Assembly (NCBI RefSeq): GCF_001029505.1
Contig: NZ_LEKH01000017.1
Span: 1-53,039 of the forward strand
Source: Rubrobacter aplysinae
GTDB taxonomy: Bacteria; Actinomycetota; Rubrobacteria; Rubrobacterales; Rubrobacteraceae
DNA length: 53,039 bases
Direction of reading: 5' to 3'
Positions 17,236 to 25,493 of this stretch are shown in pieces. Within the stretch, counting starts at the first letter, position 1. Each line of letters begins with the position of its first letter. The translations under genes were made by a program, and so were the position numbers. Below the pieces are notes generated by a model. It made no database searches and had not been told where the DNA came from. It was given only the letters and a program-made list of their open reading frames with translations.

Positions 17236-17873
17236 CAGGCCCCGGCGTCCGGTCCGGCGTACCGGAGGGCCTCTATCTCCGTCCCGTCGGGCACGTTCGT
17301 CTTGCGCCCGATCACGGAGTTGTATCCTAGCTGCGTCCTCGCGCCGACCGCGGCGCCCGCGCCGATAACGCAGCCCGCCGATACCCAGGCTCCGGCCCCG
17401 ACCGTCGCGTCGCGGTCCAGCACGGCCCCGCTGCCGACCATGCAATGACTGCCGAGGCCGGCATCCGGGTGCAGCGCGGCCCCGGCGCAGATCACCGAGC
17501 CGTCCCCGACGGTGGCCTCCGGCGAGACGTAGGCCGCCGGGTGCGTGGCGGACATGAACTGCCCCCCGAGGGCCCGGATGGAGTTTGCGACCCGGAGCCT
17601 GGCGGCGTTATCCGTTATGGCGACGACGACGAACACGGACTCCACGGAGAGCAGGCTTTTTAGCATCCAGGTATCCCCGAGCACGGGAAAGCCGCGCACC
17701 TCCCCGGGCAGGTCGGCGTGCGCGTCGTCGTAGAAGCCCATGATCCAGGACTCATACCCGCAGGCCAGCAAGACGTCGAGGACCATCCTGCCGCAGCCCC
17801 CGGCTCCGACGACGGCGATCCTGAACCCCGCGCCGACCTCTTCTTCCTGTACCTGGACCTCGGGCTGCGTCAC
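17235..17873 (-). CDS. PglD/NeuD-type sugar O- or N-acyltransferase
   Basis: The 212-aa protein has an N-terminal Rossmann-like part (FRIAVVGAGGCGRMVLDVLLACGYE) and a C-terminal left-handed beta helix with hexapeptide repeats (for example ATVGDGSVICAGAALHPDAG), the layout of PglD and NeuD. These acetylate UDP-sugars or sialic acid; the substrate here is unknown. A His in THPAAYVSP matches the region of the catalytic base. I use GTG 17873, the first start in frame after a long stretch without one. It overlaps pilD by one base, so it may serve a glycan on the pilus or envelope. Confidence 0.8.
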   Translation of the reverse strand: MTQPEVQVQEEEVGAGFRIAVVGAGGCGRMVLDVLLACGYESWIMGFYDDAHADLPGEVRGFPVLGDTWMLKSLLSVESVFVVVAITDNAARLRVANSIRALGGQFMSATHPAAYVSPEATVGDGSVICAGAALHPDAGLGSHCMVGSGAVLDRDATVGAGAWVSAGCVIGAGAAVGARTQLGYNSVIGRKTNVPDGTEIEALRYAGPDAGA

Positions 17874-17986
17874 GCCGCCCCTGGCCTCCGGCTCTCTTAT
17901 CTCGGCCTCCTCCCGGGTCGAGCAAGCGAGTGATCTCGCGCTTACGCCCCTCGCAACTCGGAAAATTCTAGCATCGTAGCCATGAC

Positions 17987-18010
17987 TCCGCCCTCGGGCA
18001 CCTGGGCGGA
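17987..18010 (-). other. Hairpin between fmt and the acyltransferase gene
   Basis: TCCGCCC and GGGCGGA form a perfect 7-bp stem with a 10-nt loop, 16 bp after the fmt stop. No T-tract follows, so it is not a standard terminator. The rest of this 152-bp gap has a short 13-codon reading frame of no evident meaning. Confidence 0.5.
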
Positions 18011-18025
18011 AGGCCAAACAGAGGG

Positions 18026-18940
18026 TTAAACGGAGAAGCCGCCTTCCAGCCGGTTCCCGACCAGGAACTCGGCGGCGGTCAGGGCTTTCGAGCCCGGGAG
18101 CTGGAGCCCCAGAATCTCTATGGAGTCCGAGCCGCATCCGACGAGGATACGGCGCTTGTCCGAGAAGATCTCCCCCGGCGCGAGGCCGCCCGCCTCGGCC
18201 ACCCGGGAGCCCAGCAGCTTTACCGGACCCTCGACGTCCGGGTGGGTCGCCCTGGCTCCTATGTGCGGCGAGAGCGCCCGGATGTGGTCGTGTACCCGCC
18301 GGGCGTCGAGCCTCCAGTCCACGAATCGTTCCTCCGGTGAGATCTTGGCTGCGTGGCTCGCCCGGGACTCGTCTTGCTCCTCGGGCTCCGCCGATCCGGC
18401 CTCCACGAGGTCCAGGGCCTCCACTATCGCCTCAGCTCCCAGCCCGGCCAGGGCCGCGGTCAGCTCCCCGCCGGTGGTCTGCGGGCCCAGGCCGATCTCA
18501 CGCCGCAGGATGAACGGCCCGGTGTCGAGACCTTCGGTCATACGCATTATGGTTACGCCGGTCGTGTCCTCACCGGCCATGATCGCCCGCTCAACCGGAG
18601 CCGCTCCCCGGTAGGCCGGAAGCAGCGAGGCGTGCACGTTCCACGCTCCCCGGGGCGAGGCTCCGAGGGTGTCGGCGCGGAGGATCTGGCCGTAGGCCGC
18701 GACTACCAGAGAATCGTAATCGCCTATCTCTCCGGCCGCCTCCCCGATACGTCCGGGCTGGCGCAGCTCGCAGCCGGAGCGCGCCGCTAGCTCTGCGACG
18801 GGCGTGGGCGTGGTCTTGCGTCCCCGGCCCCGGCGGGAGTCGGGCTGTGAGATCACGAGCCCGACCTCGTGTTCCGAGGCCAGCAGCCCCTCTAGCACCG
18901 TGGCCGCGAATGTCGGGGTGCCCGCGAAGGCGATCCTCAA
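18026..18940 (-). CDS. fmt: Methionyl-tRNA formyltransferase
   Basis: It formylates initiator Met-tRNA with 10-formyl-THF. The 304-aa protein has RIAFAGTPTFAATVLEGLL, the catalytic HASLLPAYRGAAPVERAI segment, EGLDTGPFILRREI and a C-terminal OB-like domain (ARRVHDHIRALSP). The start is TTG 18940 with AGGAGG 5 nt upstream. It follows def by 53 bp, the standard def-fmt pair. Confidence 0.97.
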   Translation of the reverse strand: MRIAFAGTPTFAATVLEGLLASEHEVGLVISQPDSRRGRGRKTTPTPVAELAARSGCELRQPGRIGEAAGEIGDYDSLVVAAYGQILRADTLGASPRGAWNVHASLLPAYRGAAPVERAIMAGEDTTGVTIMRMTEGLDTGPFILRREIGLGPQTTGGELTAALAGLGAEAIVEALDLVEAGSAEPEEQDESRASHAAKISPEERFVDWRLDARRVHDHIRALSPHIGARATHPDVEGPVKLLGSRVAEAGGLAPGEIFSDKRRILVGCGSDSIEILGLQLPGSKALTAAEFLVGNRLEGGFSV

Positions 18941-18993
18941 CTCATCCTCCTGTAGCCGCGGACTCTGTCACGGACTAGCCAACCTTGCCGGCC

Positions 18994-19488
18994 CTACCTC
19001 TGGGCCAGCATCCGCTCCCGGAGACCCCGCATCGCCTCGCGCCGGGACTCGCGGTCCGTGCGCTCCAAGATGGTGATCCCGTCGAGGTGATCCATCTCGT
19101 GCTGTATTATGCGTGCTAATAGCTCTGTGGCCTCGATCCGGATCATCTCGCCAGAGGGGTCGTAGCCCGTGACGATTATGCTCACCGGACGCTCGACCTC
19201 TACTTGAACTCCAGGTAGAGATAGGCAGCCCTCCGTATCCGTCTCGGTCTCTTGAGAGCGGCTCTCTATGACCGGGTTGACGACGGCATACTCCTCGTCC
19301 TCGAGGCCGGCGACGAAGATCCGCTTCAGGCGTCCGACCTGGGTGGCGGCGAGGCCGACCCCCTCGTGCTCGCGCATGGAGACGAGCATGTCTTCGGCGA
19401 GCCGGGAGAGGGCCTCGTCGAAGCCCTCGACGGGCGTGGCGGCGGACCTCAGTACCGGGTCTCCGAAGGTCCGGATCTCAAGCGCCAA
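18994..19488 (-). CDS. def: Peptide deformylase
   Basis: A metalloprotease that removes the formyl group from nascent proteins. The 164-aa protein carries all three motifs: GVGLAATQVG, EGCLSLPG with the metal Cys, and QHEMDHLDG with the two metal His and catalytic Glu. The start is TTG 19488, two bases after the priA stop; its SD GAGGAGG is formed by the last priA codons, so translation of the two is probably coupled. Confidence 0.97.
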   Translation of the reverse strand: MALEIRTFGDPVLRSAATPVEGFDEALSRLAEDMLVSMREHEGVGLAATQVGRLKRIFVAGLEDEEYAVVNPVIESRSQETETDTEGCLSLPGVQVEVERPVSIIVTGYDPSGEMIRIEATELLARIIQHEMDHLDGITILERTDRESRREAMRGLRERMLAQR

Positions 19489-19490
19489 CT

Positions 19491-21893
19491 CTATACCTCC
19501 TCGGGGTCTAGTTCGATCTTTATTCTACGTACCTCTCCTGGAGCTCTTGGGCCGCGTTTTGGTCCGGCGTGCGGTATCTCTGCCGCGGCGGAGAGCGCCT
19601 CCGAGAGCTCCGGGCGACCGCGGGACCGGAGTATGACCCGCCAGATTCCCGCGCCGTTCGCTTCTTTGACTTCTCTGGCTTCCCTAGCTTCTTCTCTGGC
19701 CAGCGGCACGGGCACTGTGGCCTGGACGGCGGGCTCCCGGGGGCTCGTCAGGGATTCTACCGCACGCCGCACGGCGGGTTCTGCTCCCTCAAGCGTCAAC
19801 GCGGCCAAGCAGAGGTAGGGCGGGTATCCGGCCCGTTTGCGCCGGGGCAGCTCTCCGGCCGCGAAGGCCGGGTAGTCCCCCCGCAGCGCGGACTCGAGTA
19901 CGGCATTCTCCGGGTCGCGTGTCTGGACCACGACGCGCCGCCCGGCGGACTCCGCCGCCGAGTAGAGCGTGCGAAAGCCGCGCTCGGCGGCGAACACGTC
20001 GCCCCCGAAGAGCAAGGAGTCCGCATCCGGCACGAGAACGGTGTCCCACCTGCGGGAGAGGACCTCGTGCGCCGTACCGACCAGCACCTTCGAGTCCCTC
20101 CCGGCGCTGCGGCCGGCGGTGATCAGGCCGACCTCCTCGTCGAGGCTCTCGGCCAGGATATTCCGGGCTCGCTCCACCCCGAGGCCGGTGGGCACGAGCC
20201 TCCCCGAGCCGCATACCGCACACGCGGCGCACTCTTGCCGGGCGGGGCTGCGGGAGGCGCAGTGGTGACAGACCATCTCGCCCCGGATACCGCTGCCGGA
20301 AGCCTCCCCGTGCAGCACCAGCGGCGAGCCGCAGCGTTTGCAAGAGACGAATGTGCCGCAGCCTGCGCACGAGACCGAGGTGGCGTAGCCCAGGCGGTTG
20401 ACGATCACGCCGACGCCGCCATCCTCGGAGCCCCCGGACATGCCCTCGCGGCAGGCGTCGAGAAGGTCGCCGCTCATGGCGGCCCCGGAGCCGCGCATGT
20501 CCACGACGCGGGCACTGGGCCAGCTAGCGGCTTCGCGGGGCTCTAGCTCCCGCACGGCGCCATCCCGGGCGGCGAGATACATCGTGAGCGACGGCGCCGA
20601 AGACAGCAGGAGGACGGCCGCACCCTCGCGCCGGGCTCGTTCGAGTGAGATCTGCCGGACGTGCAGGGGTATCCCCTCGTACCCGGGCTCGGCGCGGTGG
20701 GCGGGGTTCGGCTCGTCCACGACGCAGATGGCGCCCGGACGGCTCAGGGGTATCAGGGCAGCGGCCCGGGTGCCGACCAGGACGTCCACGGCCCCCTGGC
20801 GCGCGGCCTCGTACACCGCCGCCCGTTCCCTCCCGAGCCCGCTGTGATACGGGGCCACGGTCGTGCCGGCGGGCAGCAGCGCCCCTAGCTCCGCGACCAG
20901 CCGCTCGACGTCCCGCACCTCGGGGGCGAGCACCAGGGCCTGCTCCCAGCGTCCGGCCGCGACCCGGCAGAGCCCGGCCACCGCGCCCGACTCTTCGCCG
21001 CCGGGAACGCGCCACAGGTAAGCCCCGCCCCGCTCCAACATCTCCTCTGCGGAGTCCCGGGAGAGAGGCGCCTCTACCCCCTGTGCGGGCCCTAGGAGCT
21101 CTGTGTGATTCGGGCCCCGGGCGGCCTCCACGGGCGACGAGCCGGAGCGGCGTTCCAGCCGGACCGCGCCCCGGTCAGCGAGGCCCTTGAGCGTCTGCCG
21201 GCGCGCCCCGGTCTCCTCGAGCAGCGGGCGCACGCGGCAGGCGCCGCGGGAGGAGATCTTCTCGAACAGTTCCCACTGGCGCGGGGCCCGGGTGAGATCC
21301 GGGGCCGGCTCCAGGGGCGTGACCCACTCGACCCTCTCGCGGCGTGAGGGCGCGGGCGAGAGCGCGATACGTCCCGCCGCCTCGGCCTCCTTCAGAGCCT
21401 CTTTGCCCAGGCTTTTGCGGAGCGCGGCGCGCTCTACCAGAGAGCCCCGCCGCCAGCTCCAGCCGGGGCCGGGCTCGACGATTCGGTACAAGTCTATCCT
21501 GACACCTGGGGGCAGGGCGTTGCGCAGCACCACGGGTAGCGGCAGCGCGGTGCTCTCCGAGATCCACCGGCATAATCCTACGAGCTCCGGCCCGAGGGAG
21601 AGACTGCCCAGCACGCGGCGCACCTCTTCGAGGCTGCGATGCAGAACATCCGGGCGCTCCGGTCCGGCTTCCCCCGTCTCCACCACGATGCCCACCCGGG
21701 AATAGCCCGATAACGGCACCACCACCGCCGAGCCTACCTGGAGCCTGCCGCGCAGAGCCTCCGGCACCCGGTAGCTCATCAGGGGCAGCGCCCTGGTGGG
21801 TATGAGCAGACAGACCCGCGCCTCGCGGATGCCCTGACGGGGCCGCGAGGCGCGGGTCTGCGTTTGCGCCGTGAAAGCTGCGGGTTTCGCCAA
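19491..21893 (-). CDS. priA: PriA-like primosomal protein without helicase motifs
   Basis: The 800-aa protein follows PriA architecture: N-terminal 3'BD domain (ARVCLLIPTRALPLMSYRVPEAL), winged helix, helicase-like lobes and a zinc module with CAGC, CKRC, CHHC and CAVC at about residues 505-565. Walker A is missing (RVPGGEESGAVAGL in its place, about 295-308) and the DEAH box reads DEPN at 393-396. Actinobacterial PriA proteins are known for lacking helicase activity motifs. The start is TTG 21893, 19 bp after metK, without a good SD, and the first codons contain a perfect 18-bp hairpin. The tail region has a 9-bp repeat. Confidence 0.9.
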   Translation of the reverse strand: MAKPAAFTAQTQTRASRPRQGIREARVCLLIPTRALPLMSYRVPEALRGRLQVGSAVVVPLSGYSRVGIVVETGEAGPERPDVLHRSLEEVRRVLGSLSLGPELVGLCRWISESTALPLPVVLRNALPPGVRIDLYRIVEPGPGWSWRRGSLVERAALRKSLGKEALKEAEAAGRIALSPAPSRRERVEWVTPLEPAPDLTRAPRQWELFEKISSRGACRVRPLLEETGARRQTLKGLADRGAVRLERRSGSSPVEAARGPNHTELLGPAQGVEAPLSRDSAEEMLERGGAYLWRVPGGEESGAVAGLCRVAAGRWEQALVLAPEVRDVERLVAELGALLPAGTTVAPYHSGLGRERAAVYEAARQGAVDVLVGTRAAALIPLSRPGAICVVDEPNPAHRAEPGYEGIPLHVRQISLERARREGAAVLLLSSAPSLTMYLAARDGAVRELEPREAASWPSARVVDMRGSGAAMSGDLLDACREGMSGGSEDGGVGVIVNRLGYATSVSCAGCGTFVSCKRCGSPLVLHGEASGSGIRGEMVCHHCASRSPARQECAACAVCGSGRLVPTGLGVERARNILAESLDEEVGLITAGRSAGRDSKVLVGTAHEVLSRRWDTVLVPDADSLLFGGDVFAAERGFRTLYSAAESAGRRVVVQTRDPENAVLESALRGDYPAFAAGELPRRKRAGYPPYLCLAALTLEGAEPAVRRAVESLTSPREPAVQATVPVPLAREEAREAREVKEANGAGIWRVILRSRGRPELSEALSAAAEIPHAGPKRGPRAPGEVRRIKIELDPEEV
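19659..19694 (-). repeat. 9-bp repeats near the 3' end of priA
   Basis: Four units of the AGGGAAGCC/AGAGAAGTC type in codon phase encode an EEA-REA-REV-KEA helix-like stretch in a linker of PriA. Confidence 0.8.
21811..21860. repeat. Perfect 18-bp inverted repeat in the start of priA
   Basis: The left arm at 21811-21828 (CAGACCCGCGCCTCGCGG) is exactly complementary to the right arm at 21843-21860, with a 14-nt loop. In mRNA it is a very stable GC-rich hairpin covering priA codons 12-28, about 33 nt after the TTG start. No T-tract follows. Confidence 0.95.
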
Positions 21894-21912
21894 CTACGGC
21901 ATCGGCTACAGG

Positions 21913-23145
21913 CTAGAGCCCCGCGGCGCGGCGCAGGTCGTCGGCGCGCGAGGTCTCCTCCCAGGTAAATCCGGGCTCGCTGCGGCCGAAGTGACCGTAG
22001 GCGGCGGTGCCGGTGTAGATCGGGCGCTGCAGCTTCAGGTCGCGGATGATCGCACCCGGACGCAGGTCGAAGTGCTCGTTTACGAGATCGTTGATCTTCT
22101 GCGGGTCCACGTTGTGGGTGCCGAGCGTGTCCACCATGATGCTGACCGGGTGCGCGACGCCGATGGCGTAGGCGAGCTGTACCGTACAACGCTCGGACAG
22201 GCCGGCGGCGACCACGTTCTTTGCAACCCAGCGGGCGGCGTAGGCCGCGCTGCGGTCAACCTTCGTCGGGTCCTTGCCGGAGAAAGCCCCGCCGCCGTGG
22301 GCGACCGCGCCGCCGTAGGTGTCCACAATGATCTTACGTCCCGTGAGCCCGGCATCACCCTGGGGACCACCAACCACGAACCTTCCGGTGGGGTTGACGA
22401 GGACCTCGGTGCTGGCCGAGAAGAACTCTTCGGGGATCACCGGCCGGACGACGGTCTCCAGGATGTCGTCGTGGATGCGGTCCTCCATGCCCTCCTGGTG
22501 CTGGGCGCTTACCAGGACCTTCTCGATACCCACGGGCCGGTTGCCCTCGTAGCGTACCGTGACCTGGCTCTTGCCGTCGGGCCGGAGGTACTCGAGATCC
22601 CCGCTCTTGCGAACCTCGGTGAGCCGCCGGGTAAGCCGGTGGGCCATGTCTATCGGCAACGGCATCAGCTCCTCGGTCTCCGAGCAGGCGAAGCCGAACA
22701 TCATGCCCTGATCTCCCGCGCCGACCTCGTTCAGCTCCTCGTCGGAGCGGTGCTCCAGCGCCCGGTCAACGCCCTGGGCGATGTCCGGCGACTGCGGGTC
22801 TATGCTGCTCATCACGCCGCAGGTCTCGTTGTCGAAGCCGAACTTGGCCCGGGTGTAGCCGATCTCCTCGATCTTGTGCCGCACCAGCGTCGGGATGTCT
22901 ACGTAGGTCTTGGTGGTGATCTCACCGGCCACGATCACGAGCCCGGTGGTACACAAAGTCTCGCAGGCCACACGGCTTGCGGGGTCCTCCGTGAGCGCCG
23001 CGTCCAGGACGGCGTCCGAGATCTGATCGGCTATCTTGTCCGGGTGACCCTCGGTTACGGACTCGGATGTGAAAAGATGCGAAGTCCCCGCACTCCCACT
23101 ACCCTGGCCGCTGGTCTGGGTGCCCGGAATGGTATTTTCGGCCAC
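21913..23145 (-). CDS. metK: S-adenosylmethionine synthase
   Basis: It makes SAM from methionine and ATP as a tetramer. The 410-aa protein has [19 protein letters not shown], the [13 protein letters not shown] motif, [19 protein letters not shown] and [10 protein letters not shown]. The first about 22 residues are an additional Gly/Ser/Thr-rich lead. The start is GTG 23145, with GGGAGG 9-10 nt upstream, 4 bp after coaBC. It probably shares the transcript with coaBC and rpoZ. Confidence 0.97.
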   Translation of the reverse strand: MAENTIPGTQTSGQGSGSAGTSHLFTSESVTEGHPDKIADQISDAVLDAALTEDPASRVACETLCTTGLVIVAGEITTKTYVDIPTLVRHKIEEIGYTRAKFGFDNETCGVMSSIDPQSPDIAQGVDRALEHRSDEELNEVGAGDQGMMFGFACSETEELMPLPIDMAHRLTRRLTEVRKSGDLEYLRPDGKSQVTVRYEGNRPVGIEKVLVSAQHQEGMEDRIHDDILETVVRPVIPEEFFSASTEVLVNPTGRFVVGGPQGDAGLTGRKIIVDTYGGAVAHGGGAFSGKDPTKVDRSAAYAARWVAKNVVAAGLSERCTVQLAYAIGVAHPVSIMVDTLGTHNVDPQKINDLVNEHFDLRPGAIIRDLKLQRPIYTGTAAYGHFGRSEPGFTWEETSRADDLRRAAGL

Positions 23146-23149
23146 GCCG

Positions 23150-24340
23150 TTATACCTCCCTATGCTTGATTGCCGGCGTCAAGTGGCCCAGTATAACGGA
23201 TGCCAACTCCTTTTTTGGGCCTCGGGGAACGAAATGCTCCTCGCAACCCCCGTCAGAGACGCTTTCCATGACTATGTATGCTTCGTTGTCTTCGCTCCCG
23301 AAGCCTATGCCGGGAGCGGAGATGTCGTTGCCGACCACGAGGTTTACGCCTTTCTTGGCGAGCTTCTCACGGGCGTCGGGGCGTGGGTCGCCGTGGGTGG
23401 CGGCGAAGGCGGCCACCGGCAGCTGTGGGTATCTGGCCCGGACGCCGGCGAGTATGTCCTGGGTCGCGGACAGCTCTAGGGACATGGTCTCGCGCCCGCC
23501 GCGACGGATCTTCTCGTCCGGTAGCGGTGAAGCCGGGGTAAAGTCCGAGACGGCGGCGGCCATTACGAGAGCATCGGCGGATTCGCAGAGGCGCGTGGTC
23601 TCCGTCTGGAGCTCTCTAAAGGTCTCTACCGGATACCAGTCCACGCCGGGCTCCACCTCGGACACGTTCGCCGCGACCACGGATACCCGCGCGCCCTGGC
23701 GGTAAGCCTCGCGAGCCACGGCGGCGCCCATCTTGCCCGACGAACGGTTGCCTATGAAGCGGACACTGTCCACGGGCTCGCGCGTACCACCGGCGGTTAC
23801 GACCACGTGAAGGCCGTCCAGGGGCCCGCCGATCTCGTGCAGGGCGCGGGCCACCACGTCACGCGCGGCGGGATAGCCGATTGCAGAGTCGCCCATTTCA
23901 GACGCACCGAGGATCACACAGCCATCTTCTATGAGCAGCGTGAGGTTCTCCTTTACCGCCGGGTGAGCGGCGGTACCGGGATCTAGCTCCGGCACGACCA
24001 CCACCGGGCACGGGTACCGGGCACCGGCAGCGTAGCGCCGCAGCGGTGGAGCTTCCCCGAGACCGTGGGCCAGGCGAGAGATCCCGGCCGCACCGGCGGG
24101 CGCGAATATTAGCGCCTCCGGGCTGCCAGGAGCTTCACGATGCTCTTCCGACTCTCCTGACCCTTCTGATTCCAGGGTAACCCCGGCGGCGCCCCGGGCA
24201 CGAAAAGAGGCGGGGCCCACAAACTCCCGGGCCCCGCTCTCCAGATATACCTCTACCTCGTATCCGGCCTCCGCCAGCAGTCCGACCGCCTCCGGGGCAC
24301 GCAGAGCCCCGGGACCGGGGCCGACGCTGAACAGTATCAA
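23150..24340 (-). CDS. coaBC: CoaBC-like protein; CoaB half intact, CoaC half degenerate
   Basis: CoaBC couples 4'-phosphopantothenate to cysteine (CoaB) and decarboxylates the product (CoaC). Residues 175-396 form a good CoaB domain: [35 protein letters not shown], and [13 protein letters not shown]. In the N-terminal flavoprotein half His67 sits where the catalytic His is expected, but the PAMN motif reads PELD (117-120) and the active-site Cys loop reads [13 protein letters not shown] without Cys. Decarboxylation may therefore depend on another protein. A 9-bp repeat lies just before and over His67. The start is TTG 24340, 21 bp after rpoZ. Confidence 0.85.
   Translation of the reverse strand: MILFSVGPGPGALRAPEAVGLLAEAGYEVEVYLESGAREFVGPASFRARGAAGVTLESEGSGESEEHREAPGSPEALIFAPAGAAGISRLAHGLGEAPPLRRYAAGARYPCPVVVVPELDPGTAAHPAVKENLTLLIEDGCVILGASEMGDSAIGYPAARDVVARALHEIGGPLDGLHVVVTAGGTREPVDSVRFIGNRSSGKMGAAVAREAYRQGARVSVVAANVSEVEPGVDWYPVETFRELQTETTRLCESADALVMAAAVSDFTPASPLPDEKIRRGGRETMSLELSATQDILAGVRARYPQLPVAAFAATHGDPRPDAREKLAKKGVNLVVGNDISAPGIGFGSEDNEAYIVMESVSDGGCEEHFVPRGPKKELASVILGHLTPAIKHREV
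24134..24169 (-). repeat. 9-bp repeats next to the CoaC active-site His
   Basis: Units TCAGAAGGG, TCAGGAGAG and TCGGAAGAG plus a diverged fourth unit encode [12 protein letters not shown] (residues 58-69). The fourth unit contains the codon for the presumed catalytic His67. Confidence 0.8.
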
Positions 24341-24361
24341 CCCGGTTGCCGCGGCTTCTGG

Positions 24362-24835
24362 CTAGGCCGCGCCCGGCCCCTCGTCCTCACCCTCGGACGA
24401 GGCGTCGGAGCCCTCGTCTTCCGAGCCTCCCTCTTCCGGGCTCTCGGTTACGCCCCGGTCGCTGTTCAGCTCCTCGTCGGCTTCTTCGGGAGCCTTGGCC
24501 TGGGGGTCCTCGTCGGTGAGGATGCCTTCCCCGGCCGCCTCCTCGGCCACCGGGTCGGCGGTGTCCTCCTCCTCCGGTGCGGGGGCGTACTCCGGTCCGG
24601 GGCGGCTCTTGAGGCCTATGTTGAGCCGGTCTTCGCGGAGCTCCTCTAAAGCTATGCTCAGGGGGTGCTGTGAACGGGTGTGAACCTGGGGGCCGGGTAT
24701 GCCCAGAGACTCGTTGAGGCCCAGGGTTGCGGCGTACTCGTTGATCTGCCGCGCGCGCCGGGCGCTGGCGAGTACCAGCCCGTAGCGGGAGTCCACCTTA
24801 CTCAGAAGCTCGTCTATCTTAAGCTCGTTCAGCAT
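24362..24835 (-). CDS. rpoZ: RNA polymerase omega subunit with long acidic tail
   Basis: Omega helps fold and stabilise the beta' subunit. Residues 1-80 match the family: KIDELLSKVDSRYGLVLASARRARQIN and the later SQHPLSIALEELREDRL. Residues about 85-157 are an acidic tail rich in Glu, Asp, Pro and Ser; the family is usually 70-110 aa in total. ATG 24835 has AAAGGAG 6 nt upstream, which is provided by the repeat at the end of gmk. It overlaps gmk by 17 nt, the usual gmk-rpoZ pairing. Confidence 0.93.
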   Translation of the reverse strand: MLNELKIDELLSKVDSRYGLVLASARRARQINEYAATLGLNESLGIPGPQVHTRSQHPLSIALEELREDRLNIGLKSRPGPEYAPAPEEEDTADPVAEEAAGEGILTDEDPQAKAPEEADEELNSDRGVTESPEEGGSEDEGSDASSEGEDEGPGAA

Positions 24836-25493
24836 TGCTATCTCCTTTTGAAGTGTTTGAGGTGTCTCTCGAACTCCGTACGATGCCGTGCATTAGATCC
24901 AGCATACTCTGGCGGGCGGTCTCGCGGTCGCCGTTGATGAGTTCCAGATCGAACTCCCCGCTGGCCGAGACCTCCCTGACCGCCGTCTCCATGCGATCGT
25001 GCATGGCCTCGGTGGTCTCGGTGGCCCGGCCTTCGAGCCTGCGGCGCGTCTCGTCGAGGGAGGGGGCGCGCACGAAGATCATGGTGGCGTCGGGACGCTT
25101 CTCGCGCACCTCCCGCGCGCCCTGTAGCTCTATCTCGAGTATCACGGAGAGCCCGCGGTCCATGAAGTCTTCCACCGGATGCTCCGGCGTACCGTACAGG
25201 TTACCCGAGTACTCGGCCCACTCCAGAAAGCGCCCCTCGGAGATCCAACGCTCGAACGTCTCCCGAGAGAGGAAGATGTAGTCCTCGCCGTCTACCTCGC
25301 CCTCCCGGGGAGCCCGGGTCGTCGCCGAGACGGAATAGGCCAGCCCGGGCACGTTCTCCAGCGCGTCCCTTATCAGGGTGGACTTGCCAGCCCCGCTGGG
25401 CCCCGAGACGACTACCAGCCTACCTCTCGATCCCCTTGAACCTATTGATCTCCCCGGGTCCGCCCCTCCACTCTGTCCGCCGGGCGCGCTCAG
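24819..25493 (-). CDS. gmk: Guanylate kinase, start codon non-canonical
   Basis: It phosphorylates GMP to GDP. The core reads LVVVSGPSGAGKSTL (P-loop), TTRAPREGEVDGEDYIFL, and EWAEYSGNLYGTP, all as in the family. There is no ATG, GTG or TTG in frame between the mihF stop and the P-loop. Two candidates have good SDs: CTG at 25493, which overlaps the mihF stop as CTGA with GGAGG 7 nt before it (224 aa), and ATA at 25445 after GGGGAG (208 aa, the E. coli-like length). I annotate the CTG but cannot decide. Both ends of the protein are 9-bp repeat-encoded (GSRGSRG and DTSNTSKGD). Confidence 0.9.
   Translation of the reverse strand: MSAPGGQSGGADPGRSIGSRGSRGRLVVVSGPSGAGKSTLIRDALENVPGLAYSVSATTRAPREGEVDGEDYIFLSRETFERWISEGRFLEWAEYSGNLYGTPEHPVEDFMDRGLSVILEIELQGAREVREKRPDATMIFVRAPSLDETRRRLEGRATETTEAMHDRMETAVREVSASGEFDLELINGDRETARQSMLDLMHGIVRSSRDTSNTSKGDSNAERA
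24846..24872 (-). repeat. 9-bp repeats at the gmk-rpoZ junction
   Basis: Units TCGAGAGAC, ACCTCAAAC and ACTTCAAAA run into GGAGATAGC. They encode the gmk tail and end in the SD of rpoZ. Confidence 0.7.
25425..25442 (-). repeat. Two 9-bp units at the start of gmk
   Basis: GGTTCAAGG and GGATCGAGA encode GSRGSR directly before the first conserved strand of guanylate kinase and directly after the candidate ATA start. Confidence 0.5.

Noticed and set aside
17942-17983. A 13-codon frame between fmt and the PglD-like gene (MATMLEFSELRGA)
   Set aside because: No good SD and no link to the downstream start; probably chance.
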